NCBI RefSeq assembly: GCF_947499585.1
Contig: NZ_CANMOO010000005.1
Span: 1-64,000, forward strand
DNA length: 64,000 nucleotides
From: an uncultured Allomuricauda sp.
GTDB lineage: Bacteria > Bacteroidota > Bacteroidia > Flavobacteriales > Flavobacteriaceae
Reading direction: 5' to 3'
Shown one piece after another: positions 42,083-49,902 of this stretch. A model generated the notes under the pieces. The model had not been told where the DNA came from and searched no databases. It saw only the letters and a program-made list of their open reading frames with translations. Position 1 is the first letter of the stretch. Every line of letters begins with the position of its first letter. The translations under genes and the position numbers were made by a program.

Positions 42083-42160
42083 TTGCAAAGTCACATAGGA
42101 AATCAACTATTCCCTTGTTGGATGGTCATCTCCTGTAACGGATTCTATAGTGGTAAGACG
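42083..42160 (-). pseudogene. Remnant A: decayed coding fragment
   Basis: Read on the minus strand, this 78-base stretch translates to TIESVTGDDHPTRE-stop-LISYV, which matches a fragment downstream of the SRPBCC gene at 45009-45104 (ESLNITMEPAVGNEHPTVEQLISYV). The stop codon in the middle and the lack of any start point to decay. It follows the BLUF gene by about 28 bases. The parent family is not recognised. Confidence 0.55.
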
Positions 42161-42187
42161 CTATCTAGAACAAAACCTAAAGTAGAA

Positions 42188-42622
42188 CTAAACCTTTTGG
42201 GAAGTCTCCGACAAATCGTCCATCAGCCTAAAAAGGTCATTTTGGGTGCTTTGGGAAATGTTTAAATGATTTTCTCCAAAAATTGACATGGTCTGTATTA
42301 TAGTAGTTTCTATGGTACTGTTGTTGAACATCAATTCAGCAATATTTTTCATGCCCCAATCTGGGAAACGTCTATCAGTTAAATTCTGCTTTTCAATAAG
42401 GGATAATAGTTCGTGCCTTTTGTCATGGGATATTTTGTCAACCATTTCATTTATTGTGGTTTCATCACCCTCCATGTATTGTAAAAAACGATTGTTCTCA
42501 AAATATAAATAGCCTGTAATGCCTTTTGTTTGATTGTTGATAGTGGAAGTTGTCGAAAGCTGGGTTAAATCATTTGTATTAAACGGTTTAAGGGCTTTGC
42601 TAATATATAGAACGCACTTCAT
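42188..42622 (-). CDS. BLUF-domain blue-light sensor
   Basis: 144 residues. The flavin-binding BLUF domain occupies the first 95. The residues known to matter in AppA are all present at the right spacing: Tyr6 (VLYISK), Asn30 (TINNQTKGITG), Gln48 (RFLQYMEG), and Trp89 with Met91 (FPDWGMKN). The remaining 50 residues are helical and should form the cap that passes the light signal. No output domain is fused, so it must act on another protein. It sits between two decayed fragments and is not in an operon with an obvious partner. Confidence 0.93.
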   Translation of the reverse strand: MKCVLYISKALKPFNTNDLTQLSTTSTINNQTKGITGYLYFENNRFLQYMEGDETTINEMVDKISHDKRHELLSLIEKQNLTDRRFPDWGMKNIAELMFNNSTIETTIIQTMSIFGENHLNISQSTQNDLFRLMDDLSETSQKV

Positions 42623-42682
42623 TTGATTTGGTTATGTAAGATAATAACTACAAATTAAATAAATTATTATTTTATCACTGTT

Positions 42683-42806
42683 CTATCCATGTCGTTTTAA
42701 CTCCAAATTGTAGATTTCCCTTCCTAATTGTAATAAAAAAGGAATGCCTACTTTTTCGTATTCCGTGACATCATAACCTAAGTTATAGACAGTCTTATTG
42801 ATTGAT
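42683..42806 (-). pseudogene. 3' remnant of a beta-lactamase-like lipoprotein gene
   Basis: On the minus strand the last 40 or so codons of a serine-hydrolase gene are visible: EYEKVGIPFLLQLGREIYNL, then ELKRHG and a stop. They align with the end of the intact gene at 45626-46762 (EYDEVGIPFLAQLGRELYNY, then ELKRTR and a stop). The hand alignment over about 70 bases is roughly three-quarters identical. No upstream part of the gene remains; a promoter-like AT-rich stretch and the divergent DoxX gene follow. The fragment is a truncated duplicate. Confidence 0.75.
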
Positions 42807-42856
42807 ATATATCATTGTTCTTAGACTTGACTGATTGTAGTTTTGATTTGTGAATT

Positions 42857-43375
42857 ATGAATCAACAACTTTTAACTATGGTCAATGGTAAAAGGGAAAG
42901 AAGGGTAAAAATCAGCATTACTTTATTACGAATTTTTATAGGATGGCATTTTCTATATGAAGGAGTTGTTAAATTATACAACCCAGATTGGACTTCCTTT
43001 GGATATTTGGCTTCTGCGCAAGGTCCATTAAAACCACTATTTGCCTTATTGACTCAGGAAACATTTTTGGATTGGGTAGATGCTTTAAACATTACTGCAC
43101 TAATTGTTGTGGGCTTTACGCTGATTTTAGGGATTTTTGAACGAAAAGGAGCCTTGGTCGGTATAGGACTTCTTTCCTTGTATTATTTAGCCCATCCTTC
43201 CTTTCCGGGATTACATCAGATAAACGTGGAGGGTAACTACTGGTTCGTAAACAAGAACCTTATTGAACTGGTAGCTTGTATTTTGATTTATAACTTCCCT
43301 ACAAGTCAGTTTTTTGGACTTGGTTATTTTATGAAGGGTAAGCTGACCAAAATTGAGAATTATGAAATGGACTAG
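42857..43375 (+). CDS. DoxX family membrane protein
   Basis: 172 residues with four to five hydrophobic segments (ITLLRIFIGWHFLYEGVVKL, ITALIVVGFTLILGIFERKG, ALVGIGLLSLYYLAHPSF, LIELVACILIYNFP) of the DoxX/MauE-like family. The pattern LRIFIGWHFLYEGVVKLYNPDW is a family signature. Members are inner-membrane proteins often paired with an exported Gfo/Idh/MocA oxidoreductase, as here: its stop overlaps the start of that gene by 14 bases. The pairing suggests an electron-transfer or membrane-tether role, though none is proven. Confidence 0.85.
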   Translation: MNQQLLTMVNGKRERRVKISITLLRIFIGWHFLYEGVVKLYNPDWTSFGYLASAQGPLKPLFALLTQETFLDWVDALNITALIVVGFTLILGIFERKGALVGIGLLSLYYLAHPSFPGLHQINVEGNYWFVNKNLIELVACILIYNFPTSQFFGLGYFMKGKLTKIENYEMD

Positions 43376-44984
43376 AAGAGATTTACTAAAAGGTTTAGGC
43401 GGCCTTCCTATTTTAGGTGCAGTTTGGTGGGTTGGGGCCTCAAGTGCGGTTTACAATAAAAAAGAAAGATTGGAAATATTGAACCAATTGAATATAAGGC
43501 CTTCATTACAGTCTGCTGTTCCTCATATTGGTGGAGCCCCTATCAACGTTGGCATTATTGGCTTTGGGATTAGGGGAGAACAGTTATGTAGATCATTGGG
43601 CTTCGCTACAAAGGAGTGGATGGAGGAAATGAGAATTGAAGCTGAGGAAGACCCGAACAATAAAGTTTTGGAAGATTTTTTAAAACAAGATAGACTTAAT
43701 ATTAATTTGGTAGGGGTATGTGATGTTTTTGATGTAAGAGCGAAAAAAGCACTCAATTCATTTTCCACTTCTGAAAACAAGATTAAAAGATATGCCTCCT
43801 ATAAAGATATGATCCATAGTGGGGAGGTGGATGCAGTTGTAATTGCCACACCAGACCATTGGCATGCACCTATGGCCATTGAAGCACTGAATAGCAATGT
43901 TCATGTGTACGTTGAAAAACCAATGACTCATACGGTTCAAGAAACATATGCACTACGAACAGCTGTTGAACAATCCGATGCGGTTTTTGCAGTAGGGCAT
44001 CAACATCGGCAGACATTAAGTTTTAAAACGGCACGGGATATTGTGGAAAAAGGAACACTGGGTCACGTATCCTTAATTCAGACCAATACCAATAGAAATG
44101 ATGACAATGGCGCATGGAATTATGATATTCATGAAATGGCCAATACACAAACTATTGATTGGGAACAGTTTTTGGGGTCAGCACCAAAAATCCCATTTAA
44201 TAAGAACCATTTTTTTAGATGGCGCAAATGGTGGGCATATGGATCAGGACTTTCGGGAGATTTATTGACCCATGATTATGATCGCTTAAACTGTGTGTTG
44301 AATATGGGTATTCCAGATTCAGTTAGTACTTCTGGAGGCATTTATACACATAATGATGGCCGAAATGTTCCAGATGTACTACAAGTAAATATGGAATTTC
44401 CACGGTATAGTGTTGGAAGTAGCCAAAGTAAAGGAAAGGAAATAGGAATGACGTTTTGTTATAGTGCTACGCTAGGTAATGGCTTTAATAGACCAACGAT
44501 ACTAATGGGACATGATGCAACCATGGAATTGGGAAATAAATTGACTATTTGGCCGGATGGATCATCAACACGCTATGCAGATATGCTGGAAAATGGAAAG
44601 ATGCAGCCCAATATCCCTATTTATCAATATAATCCAGGGGCCACTGTACCCGATGCCATTTCTTCTGCGACCTCACAATATTTTGCTGATAAAGGCCTTA
44701 TGTGGACTTATATTGATGGGGTTAGGGTAGACTCCACATTTTTACACATGAGAGAATGGTTGAGTGTCATTAAAAATGGTGGCAAAGTAAGCTGCGGTAT
44801 AAAAGAAGGTTTTGAAGAAGCAATTTCTGCTCATATGGCCGGACTTTCATGGAAACTGGGAAGAAAAATAGAATGGGATGCGAATCAAGAAGTCCTTAAA
44901 CCAATTACAGGAGTTGATTTTGATGAGGTGTTACTTTCAAATGGTCAAGTGGAAATGGTGCCTATTGTAATGGAGAAAATCTAG
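43362..44984 (+). CDS. Tat-exported Gfo/Idh/MocA family oxidoreductase
   Basis: 540 residues from the ATG at 43362. The N-terminus (MKWTRRDLLKGLGGLPILGA) is a twin-arginine signal, so the folded protein with its nucleotide cofactor is exported. The Rossmann dinucleotide motif is INVGIIGFGIRGEQL near residue 60; the EKP motif is HVYVEKPMTHT near 185; and the second-domain histidine in LLTHDYDRLN is as expected. Family members oxidise or reduce sugars or their derivatives with tightly bound NAD(P). It forms an operon with the DoxX gene. Substrate unknown. Confidence 0.9.
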   Translation: MKWTRRDLLKGLGGLPILGAVWWVGASSAVYNKKERLEILNQLNIRPSLQSAVPHIGGAPINVGIIGFGIRGEQLCRSLGFATKEWMEEMRIEAEEDPNNKVLEDFLKQDRLNINLVGVCDVFDVRAKKALNSFSTSENKIKRYASYKDMIHSGEVDAVVIATPDHWHAPMAIEALNSNVHVYVEKPMTHTVQETYALRTAVEQSDAVFAVGHQHRQTLSFKTARDIVEKGTLGHVSLIQTNTNRNDDNGAWNYDIHEMANTQTIDWEQFLGSAPKIPFNKNHFFRWRKWWAYGSGLSGDLLTHDYDRLNCVLNMGIPDSVSTSGGIYTHNDGRNVPDVLQVNMEFPRYSVGSSQSKGKEIGMTFCYSATLGNGFNRPTILMGHDATMELGNKLTIWPDGSSTRYADMLENGKMQPNIPIYQYNPGATVPDAISSATSQYFADKGLMWTYIDGVRVDSTFLHMREWLSVIKNGGKVSCGIKEGFEEAISAHMAGLSWKLGRKIEWDANQEVLKPITGVDFDEVLLSNGQVEMVPIVMEKI

Positions 44985-45008
44985 ATTTCCATAGCTCTTT
45001 TCATTTGC

Positions 45009-45104
45009 CTAAAGCAAAACATAAGAAATCAACTGTTCCACTGTGGGGTGTTCATTACCAACAGCTGGTTCCATGGTAATGTTCAAAGACTCTGTCTTAT
45101 CAAT
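45009..45104 (-). pseudogene. Remnant B: coding fragment matching remnant A
   Basis: On the minus strand, 13 bases after the SRPBCC stop, the frame reads ESLNITMEPAVGNEHPTVEQ then LISYV and a stop. It parallels remnant A at 42083-42160, which lies after the BLUF gene. The frame is open for only about 32 codons and has an internal ATG, so it could just be the tail of a small protein; its presence in both places supports a shared origin. Family not recognised. Confidence 0.45.
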
Positions 45105-45116
45105 ATGTTATATGAT

Positions 45117-45629
45117 CTACATATTCACAAATTCAAACCCAGATAACGGAATGTTCCTTAGATCAAATTCAATCTCGTTCAATAGGATACCGTGTTCTAA
45201 ATAGGCCTTTAAATTTGCTAGCCAAAAAGTCCAGCCATTACTACAACCATGATGTATATTGAGTTTGCTTTCATCATCCGTTGGTATTTCATGTTGTTTT
45301 AAGGTTACCAATATTGCTTTTTTATGGTCTTCTAATTCTACTGATACCTTACTATCAGCAAAAGATATTTCTAGAAAATCCTTCTCATTTGCCTTAAGTA
45401 CGTTTCCAGCTTCTTGCCCATCCCAGTTGTGCCATTTCCAGATATAGGAATCACCCGCTTGAGTGTTTTCATTTGGTTTTCGTTCTTCTCCAGAAGCAGA
45501 TGTGTAAGTAGCATTGCTTAAAAACCAAGAGGATATACCTTCTGCAGTGCCCCAACTCCAATACAATTTTTCAATTGGCGCCTTAATAAAGATTTTCTTT
45601 GTAAAACAATCAAAAGTAAGTTTGCTCAT
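45117..45629 (-). CDS. SRPBCC (AHSA1-like) domain protein
   Basis: 170 residues of the START/SRPBCC fold: KIFIKAPIEKLYWSWGTAEG near the start, AGDSYIWKWHNWDGQ in the middle and a C-terminal helix TFWLANLKAYLEHGILL. This fold binds hydrophobic ligands; AHSA1-like proteins are common and rarely have a known ligand. It overlaps the end of the upstream serine hydrolase gene by 4 bases (ATGA), so the two are translated from one transcript. Confidence 0.85.
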   Translation of the reverse strand: MSKLTFDCFTKKIFIKAPIEKLYWSWGTAEGISSWFLSNATYTSASGEERKPNENTQAGDSYIWKWHNWDGQEAGNVLKANEKDFLEISFADSKVSVELEDHKKAILVTLKQHEIPTDDESKLNIHHGCSNGWTFWLANLKAYLEHGILLNEIEFDLRNIPLSGFEFVNM

Positions 45630-46762
45630 CGTGTACGTTTTAGTTCGTAATTATATAGCTCTCTGCCAAGTTGTGCTAAAAACGGAATGCCTACTTCATC
45701 GTATTCATAGATGTTATCATTAAAAATACCATTCTTATTAACTAGTACGGTGGCAGTGACCATAAAATCAATATTGTTTTTTACATCCTTTATATAAGCA
45801 CAGTCTGTTAATGTCCCGTAGGCGTAGCCTACTTTATTATAGATTTTAATATGCTCTGGAATTGGATCGGTAGAATCACCAAACATTAGAAACTTTACAT
45901 AACTATCATAGTATACCTTCTCATCATAGCCTAAGTCCTTAGGAAGCGTATGCATGTAATTCAACAGCAGTTCATGTTGGGCTTCATTTAGATTAAAGCG
46001 TTCTTCAGTTGGGAAAGCTTCTGGAAAAATAATACGTTTCAAAAGGGTATGTTGTGTTTCAATGGGGTAATAATTCTTCAAAGAGAAATTAAATTCTTCC
46101 TCTTGTAAAATATCATCAGCATAAAAACCCTGCCCTTTTTTAATTTTTTCCAATACTAGAGGCTTGGGATATGTATTTATGATAGACTGGCTTGATGTTG
46201 TTGTGGAGTCATTAAGATAAATGACCAATGGTTTGGTGGTAACATCATCTGCATTTGTTGTAGATAATCTATGTGCTATACGGATTGGCCCAACACCTTT
46301 ACGCAGTATACGTTTGTTTAAATCATCTTGCCCTAAAAACTCAATCAACCGGTTATTTGCTGCATTGTCTGAAACTGCAAAAATTTCAGAAATAGCCTTG
46401 GAAAAAGTAGTTTCCACAGAATCTCCTTCTATGTAAAACTTTGTGTCTACGGTTAACGAATCAGTTTCATTTATTTTCTCCAGGGCCGCAACTGCAGCAG
46501 GAAACTTAACCGTACTTGCCGGGTAGTAGTAATTGTTTTTATCAACCTGAAAATCAAAATCAGTAAATACAACACTATCATTCCTACGATTTATTTGAGT
46601 ATAGCGTATTTGTATTTCGTATTGGTTTAGACTATCCATCACTCCTTTTATCAAAGGATTTTTTGAGGAAAGAGCAATTTTTAAAGGATCGCTGGTCTGC
46701 TTCTTTTCGCAAGAAGAACTGAGTAAAATCAACAGTAAGAAAAGAATGTTATATCCCCTCAA
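45626..46762 (-). CDS. Class A beta-lactamase-like serine hydrolase lipoprotein
   Basis: 378 residues. Lipoprotein signal MRGYNILFLLLILLSSSCEK with Cys18. The catalytic SxxK is Ser83-Lys86 in PASTVKFPAA, and the SDN motif Ser131-Asp-Asn133 in AVSDNAANNRLIE. A KTG-like third box is read as KVGYAYGTLTD. These place it in the beta-lactamase2 family; it may hydrolyse beta-lactams or peptidoglycan amides, but the third motif is not canonical and the function is not proven. The last 40 residues are duplicated in the remnant at 42683-42806. It leads the SRPBCC gene. Confidence 0.88.
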   Translation of the reverse strand: MRGYNILFLLLILLSSSCEKKQTSDPLKIALSSKNPLIKGVMDSLNQYEIQIRYTQINRRNDSVVFTDFDFQVDKNNYYYPASTVKFPAAVAALEKINETDSLTVDTKFYIEGDSVETTFSKAISEIFAVSDNAANNRLIEFLGQDDLNKRILRKGVGPIRIAHRLSTTNADDVTTKPLVIYLNDSTTTSSQSIINTYPKPLVLEKIKKGQGFYADDILQEEEFNFSLKNYYPIETQHTLLKRIIFPEAFPTEERFNLNEAQHELLLNYMHTLPKDLGYDEKVYYDSYVKFLMFGDSTDPIPEHIKIYNKVGYAYGTLTDCAYIKDVKNNIDFMVTATVLVNKNGIFNDNIYEYDEVGIPFLAQLGRELYNYELKRTR

Positions 46763-46798
46763 GATAATTGGATGTTTAATTAATGTTTTTTTGAAGGA

Positions 46799-47053
46799 TT
46801 ACTTATCTAGATATACCTGCCCCCTTTGAGGCTTTAAAACATCTCTAACTTCCTTCATTTCAAATTCAGCAACAACCAAATACGCAATGCTGTGCATATC
46901 TGTGATATGTTGAAAGCCGGTAATATCAAATTTTAATTCTTCAATTAGTATGAACTCTGCTAAGTGTTTTTCATAATGTTCAGCAGTTCTTGCGGCACCT
47001 GGTCCACGAAAATCCCAAATCAGTTTTATTTTTCTATCCAATACTTTTTCCAT
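46799..47053 (-). CDS. Small protein of unknown function
   Basis: 84 residues, soluble: MEKVLDRKIKLIWDFRGPGA, RTAEHYEKHLAEFILIEELKF, and the DVLKPQRGQ near the end. No signal or membrane segment. The pattern resembles a small conserved flavobacterial family but I cannot name it. It lies 5 bases after the end of the SRPBCC gene on the same strand, suggesting co-expression. Confidence 0.68.
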   Translation of the reverse strand: MEKVLDRKIKLIWDFRGPGAARTAEHYEKHLAEFILIEELKFDITGFQHITDMHSIAYLVVAEFEMKEVRDVLKPQRGQVYLDK

Positions 47054-47058
47054 AATAA

Positions 47059-47511
47059 TTAAGTGTTAAGCACAGAAGTGCCATTTTCGGCAAATGCCTT
47101 AAAATCTTTCAAATATTTCATTGATTGCTTTTTAAAAGCACCGGGCATTAGAAACCCCATCAATTTCATACCAAAACCTGAAAACTGGAATTCGCATTCA
47201 GAAACCCATTGGGTTTTTCCTTCAATTTCTTTAAAATAGTTTTTCTGAATGTTGTGTACTCCCTTGGTATCATACGTAGTGTGCAATTCATCAGGAAGAT
47301 TGCTTTTAATAATGGTTTCCACCATTTCAAACTCACGTTTGCCCATTTTGTATTTTAGATTCATACGAGCTCCTTCCGCTTTTGGTTTATCAGAAAGGAG
47401 TTCATATCCCAAAAGACCCTGTTGCCAATGTTTCATATGTTCTGGATTATCCAGTTTTTTTATGAACTCCTCACGAGGTAAATCAACAGTTATTTCCGTG
47501 GTATACTTCAT
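47059..47511 (-). CDS. SRPBCC family protein
   Basis: 150 residues from the ATG at 47511 (MKYTTEITVDLPREEFIKKL), chosen over an upstream in-frame start because the START/SRPBCC fold begins at this residue; the longer frame prefixes an unrelated hydrophobic segment. The domain shows LDNPEHMKHWQQGLLGYELL, KYKMGKREFEMVETIIK, ending near FKKQSMKYLKDFKAFAE. These proteins bind hydrophobic ligands. Ligand unknown. Confidence 0.83.
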   Translation of the reverse strand: MKYTTEITVDLPREEFIKKLDNPEHMKHWQQGLLGYELLSDKPKAEGARMNLKYKMGKREFEMVETIIKSNLPDELHTTYDTKGVHNIQKNYFKEIEGKTQWVSECEFQFSGFGMKLMGFLMPGAFKKQSMKYLKDFKAFAENGTSVLNT

Positions 47512-47626
47512 TTTGGTCGGTTTTGTACTAATGTAATAAATTATATGATTTGAATAACCTACTAAAAATCTGTTAATGAGAACAAAACCTTCTTGCAAGG
47601 CTTTAAGTAATTGTTATTTTTGCGGA

Positions 47627-48508
47627 ATGTCCTTTCTACAAAAAAATAGAGTTTTTCTCTTCATCTTAATTTGCCTTTTGGTTTTCACCTCATGTGATTC
47701 CCTTTTTAAAAAGAAGGTTGAAAAAGAACCTTTGGCCAGAGTGGGAGATTCTTTTTTGTATAAAGAAGACTTAACTTCTTTTATTAGAGATGATATGTCT
47801 GCCCAGGACAGTGCGCTATTTGTAACGAATTATATTAATAATTGGGCTTCTAAACAGTTGTTACTGTCTAAATCTAGGATTAATCTTTCTGAAGAAAAAC
47901 TTAGTGAATTTGACCGTTTGGTTGCCGATTACCGTGCAGATTTGTACACTAGGGCATATATAGAAGCACTTGTGCTACAAGCACAAGACACGGCTGTTAC
48001 AACTTCTCAACTTAGACAATACTATGAGAAAGAGAAAGAAAACTTTAAGCTAAATGAAAAATTGGTACAGCTTAGGTTTGTTGGCCTACCAACTCAGTTT
48101 TTGGATAAGGATGAGGTAATAACTAGAATGAAAGATTGGGGAGAGGCAGATAAACGCTATTTGGATTCTGTGGCAGTACAATTTAAAAAAATACACTTTA
48201 ACGATTCCATTTGGGTTGGAGCATCTAGGGTTATGGAAGTAATACCCCCGATGACACCAATGAATGAGGAGAAGTACTTAAAAAAATCACAATTTTTTGA
48301 AATACAGGATTCCTTAGGGGTATATTTGGGAAAGGTGACAGATGTATTGGAAATCAACGATACAGCTCCTTTTGAATATGTCTCTCCAGACATAAGACAA
48401 CTGATCTTAAATAGGAGGAGATTGGATTATGTTAGGAAGTTGGAAACTGAGATTATTGATGAAGCTATAAAGAAGAATGAATTTGAGGTTTATGAAAAAG
48501 ACGAATAA
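47627..48508 (+). CDS. SurA/PPIase-like periplasmic lipoprotein without clear PPIase domain
   Basis: 293 residues from the ATG at 47627. The signal is a lipoprotein type (MSFLQKNRVFLFILICLLVF then TSCDSL). The body resembles the N-terminal helical chaperone domain of SurA (ARVGDSFLYKEDLTSFI, FVTNYINNWASKQLLLSK), and the rest is helical. I see no clear parvulin core, so it may be a chaperone-only paralogue. A possible promoter CTTG-N19-TATTTTTG (47592-47622) ends 4 bases before the ATG, so the message may be nearly leaderless. It overlaps the next gene by 17 bases; both are probably one operon with moxR. Confidence 0.78.
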   Translation: MSFLQKNRVFLFILICLLVFTSCDSLFKKKVEKEPLARVGDSFLYKEDLTSFIRDDMSAQDSALFVTNYINNWASKQLLLSKSRINLSEEKLSEFDRLVADYRADLYTRAYIEALVLQAQDTAVTTSQLRQYYEKEKENFKLNEKLVQLRFVGLPTQFLDKDEVITRMKDWGEADKRYLDSVAVQFKKIHFNDSIWVGASRVMEVIPPMTPMNEEKYLKKSQFFEIQDSLGVYLGKVTDVLEINDTAPFEYVSPDIRQLILNRRRLDYVRKLETEIIDEAIKKNEFEVYEKDE

Positions 48509-49898
48509 AAAACTATTGGTATTGGCATTTTTTGCTGCATTTGGATTTTTGCAAGCACAGGATGCAGACGAGGCTGTTATGGTGAAAAGTGACACTACAA
48601 GCTCTGTGAACAAAGTGAAGTTGGACGGTATATCGGCGGTAATTGGGGATTATGTGATTCTTGATTCTGATATTGAAAAAACATTGATAGATTTAAAAAG
48701 CCAGGGTGCCTCTACGCAAGATATTACAAGATGTAGTCTTTTAGGTAAATTGATGGAAGATCGGTTGTACGCGCATCAGGCAGTACAGGATAGTTTGTTG
48801 GTTTCAGATGATCAAGTAAATGCCCAAAGTGATAGACAAATGCAACAGCTGGTATCACAAGTGGGATCAATGGAAAAAGTATTGAAATTTTATAAAAAGA
48901 CGGATGTTGAAAGTTTTAGAACGGAACTTTTCGAAATCAATAAACTTCGTATGCTTTCAGAAAAAATGCAGAGTAGCATTGTTGAGGAGATAGAAGTTAC
49001 ACCTGAAGAAGTGCGTCAATTCTTCAATAAAATTCCAGAAGATGAAAGACCGGTCTTTGGCGCAGAGCTGGAGATAGCTCAGATTGTAAAACAGCCAACC
49101 GCACCGGATGAAGAAAAACAAAAAGTAGTAGATAGGTTAAATCAAATAAGACAGGACGTTCTGGAAAACGATGCCAGTTTTAACGTTAAGGCCATTCTAT
49201 ATTCGCAAGATCCAGGTTCAAAATCCAAAGGTGGGTTTTACAGCATGACCAGAGAAACGCCTTTTGTCAAAGAATTTAAAGATGTTGCTTTTAGTCTGCA
49301 ACAAGGAGAAATTTCTGAACCTTTTGAAACAGATTTTGGATATCATATTATATACATTGAAAAGATAAGAGGTCAAGAGTTGGATTTGCGCCATATCTTG
49401 TTGATTCCAGAAATACCTCAAATTGCTTTGGACACAGCTGTAAAAGAATTAGATAGTATCCGTCAACAGATTTTAGATGGTAAATACACTTTTGCAGATG
49501 CGGCTTTGAATTTTTCAGATGAAAAAGAGACCAAGTTTGATGGTGGTTTGCTGCGTAATCCAATTAATTTTGATTCCCGTTTTGAGCTTACCAAAATGGA
49601 CCCTGCACTATATAATCAAGTTAGAAATTTAAAGGACGAAGAGATTTCAAGACCATTAAAGGAAGACGATCAAAGAGGCGGACCTCCTAAGTTTAAGATA
49701 ATGAAAATTTCCAATCGCTACGATGAGCATAAGGCTGATTTTGCAAAGGATTATTTAAAAATCCAAGAGTTGGCACTTAGGGAAAAACAATTCAAAGCCA
49801 TTAAAGATTGGATGGATGAGCACATAGATGATACCTACATCCACGTAAACACAGATAGCAGAGGTTGCGATTTTGCAAACAAATGGGTAAAGGAATAA
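48492..49898 (+). CDS. Periplasmic peptidyl-prolyl isomerase SurA-like (two parvulin domains)
   Basis: 468 residues from the ATG at 48492 with a signal peptide (MKKTNKKLLVLAFFAAFGFL). An N-terminal SurA chaperone domain (about 40-165) is followed by a parvulin-type PPIase domain at about 190-300 (AELEIAQIVKQP; AILYSQDPGSKSKGGFYS; PFETDFGYHIIYIEK) and a second, less conserved one (about 300-420: DLRHILLIPEIPQ; FADAALNFSDEKETKFDGG; FKIMKISNRYDEHK). SurA chaperones unfolded outer-membrane proteins. It starts inside the end of the previous gene and is 4 bases upstream of moxR. Confidence 0.91.
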   Translation: MKKTNKKLLVLAFFAAFGFLQAQDADEAVMVKSDTTSSVNKVKLDGISAVIGDYVILDSDIEKTLIDLKSQGASTQDITRCSLLGKLMEDRLYAHQAVQDSLLVSDDQVNAQSDRQMQQLVSQVGSMEKVLKFYKKTDVESFRTELFEINKLRMLSEKMQSSIVEEIEVTPEEVRQFFNKIPEDERPVFGAELEIAQIVKQPTAPDEEKQKVVDRLNQIRQDVLENDASFNVKAILYSQDPGSKSKGGFYSMTRETPFVKEFKDVAFSLQQGEISEPFETDFGYHIIYIEKIRGQELDLRHILLIPEIPQIALDTAVKELDSIRQQILDGKYTFADAALNFSDEKETKFDGGLLRNPINFDSRFELTKMDPALYNQVRNLKDEEISRPLKEDDQRGGPPKFKIMKISNRYDEHKADFAKDYLKIQELALREKQFKAIKDWMDEHIDDTYIHVNTDSRGCDFANKWVKE

Positions 49899-49902
49899 TT
49901 GC

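Noticed and set aside
42080-42265. Plus-strand frame of 61 codons over the BLUF 3' end
   Set aside because: It overlaps the end of the BLUF gene and the decayed fragment; composition is not coding-like and there is no family match.
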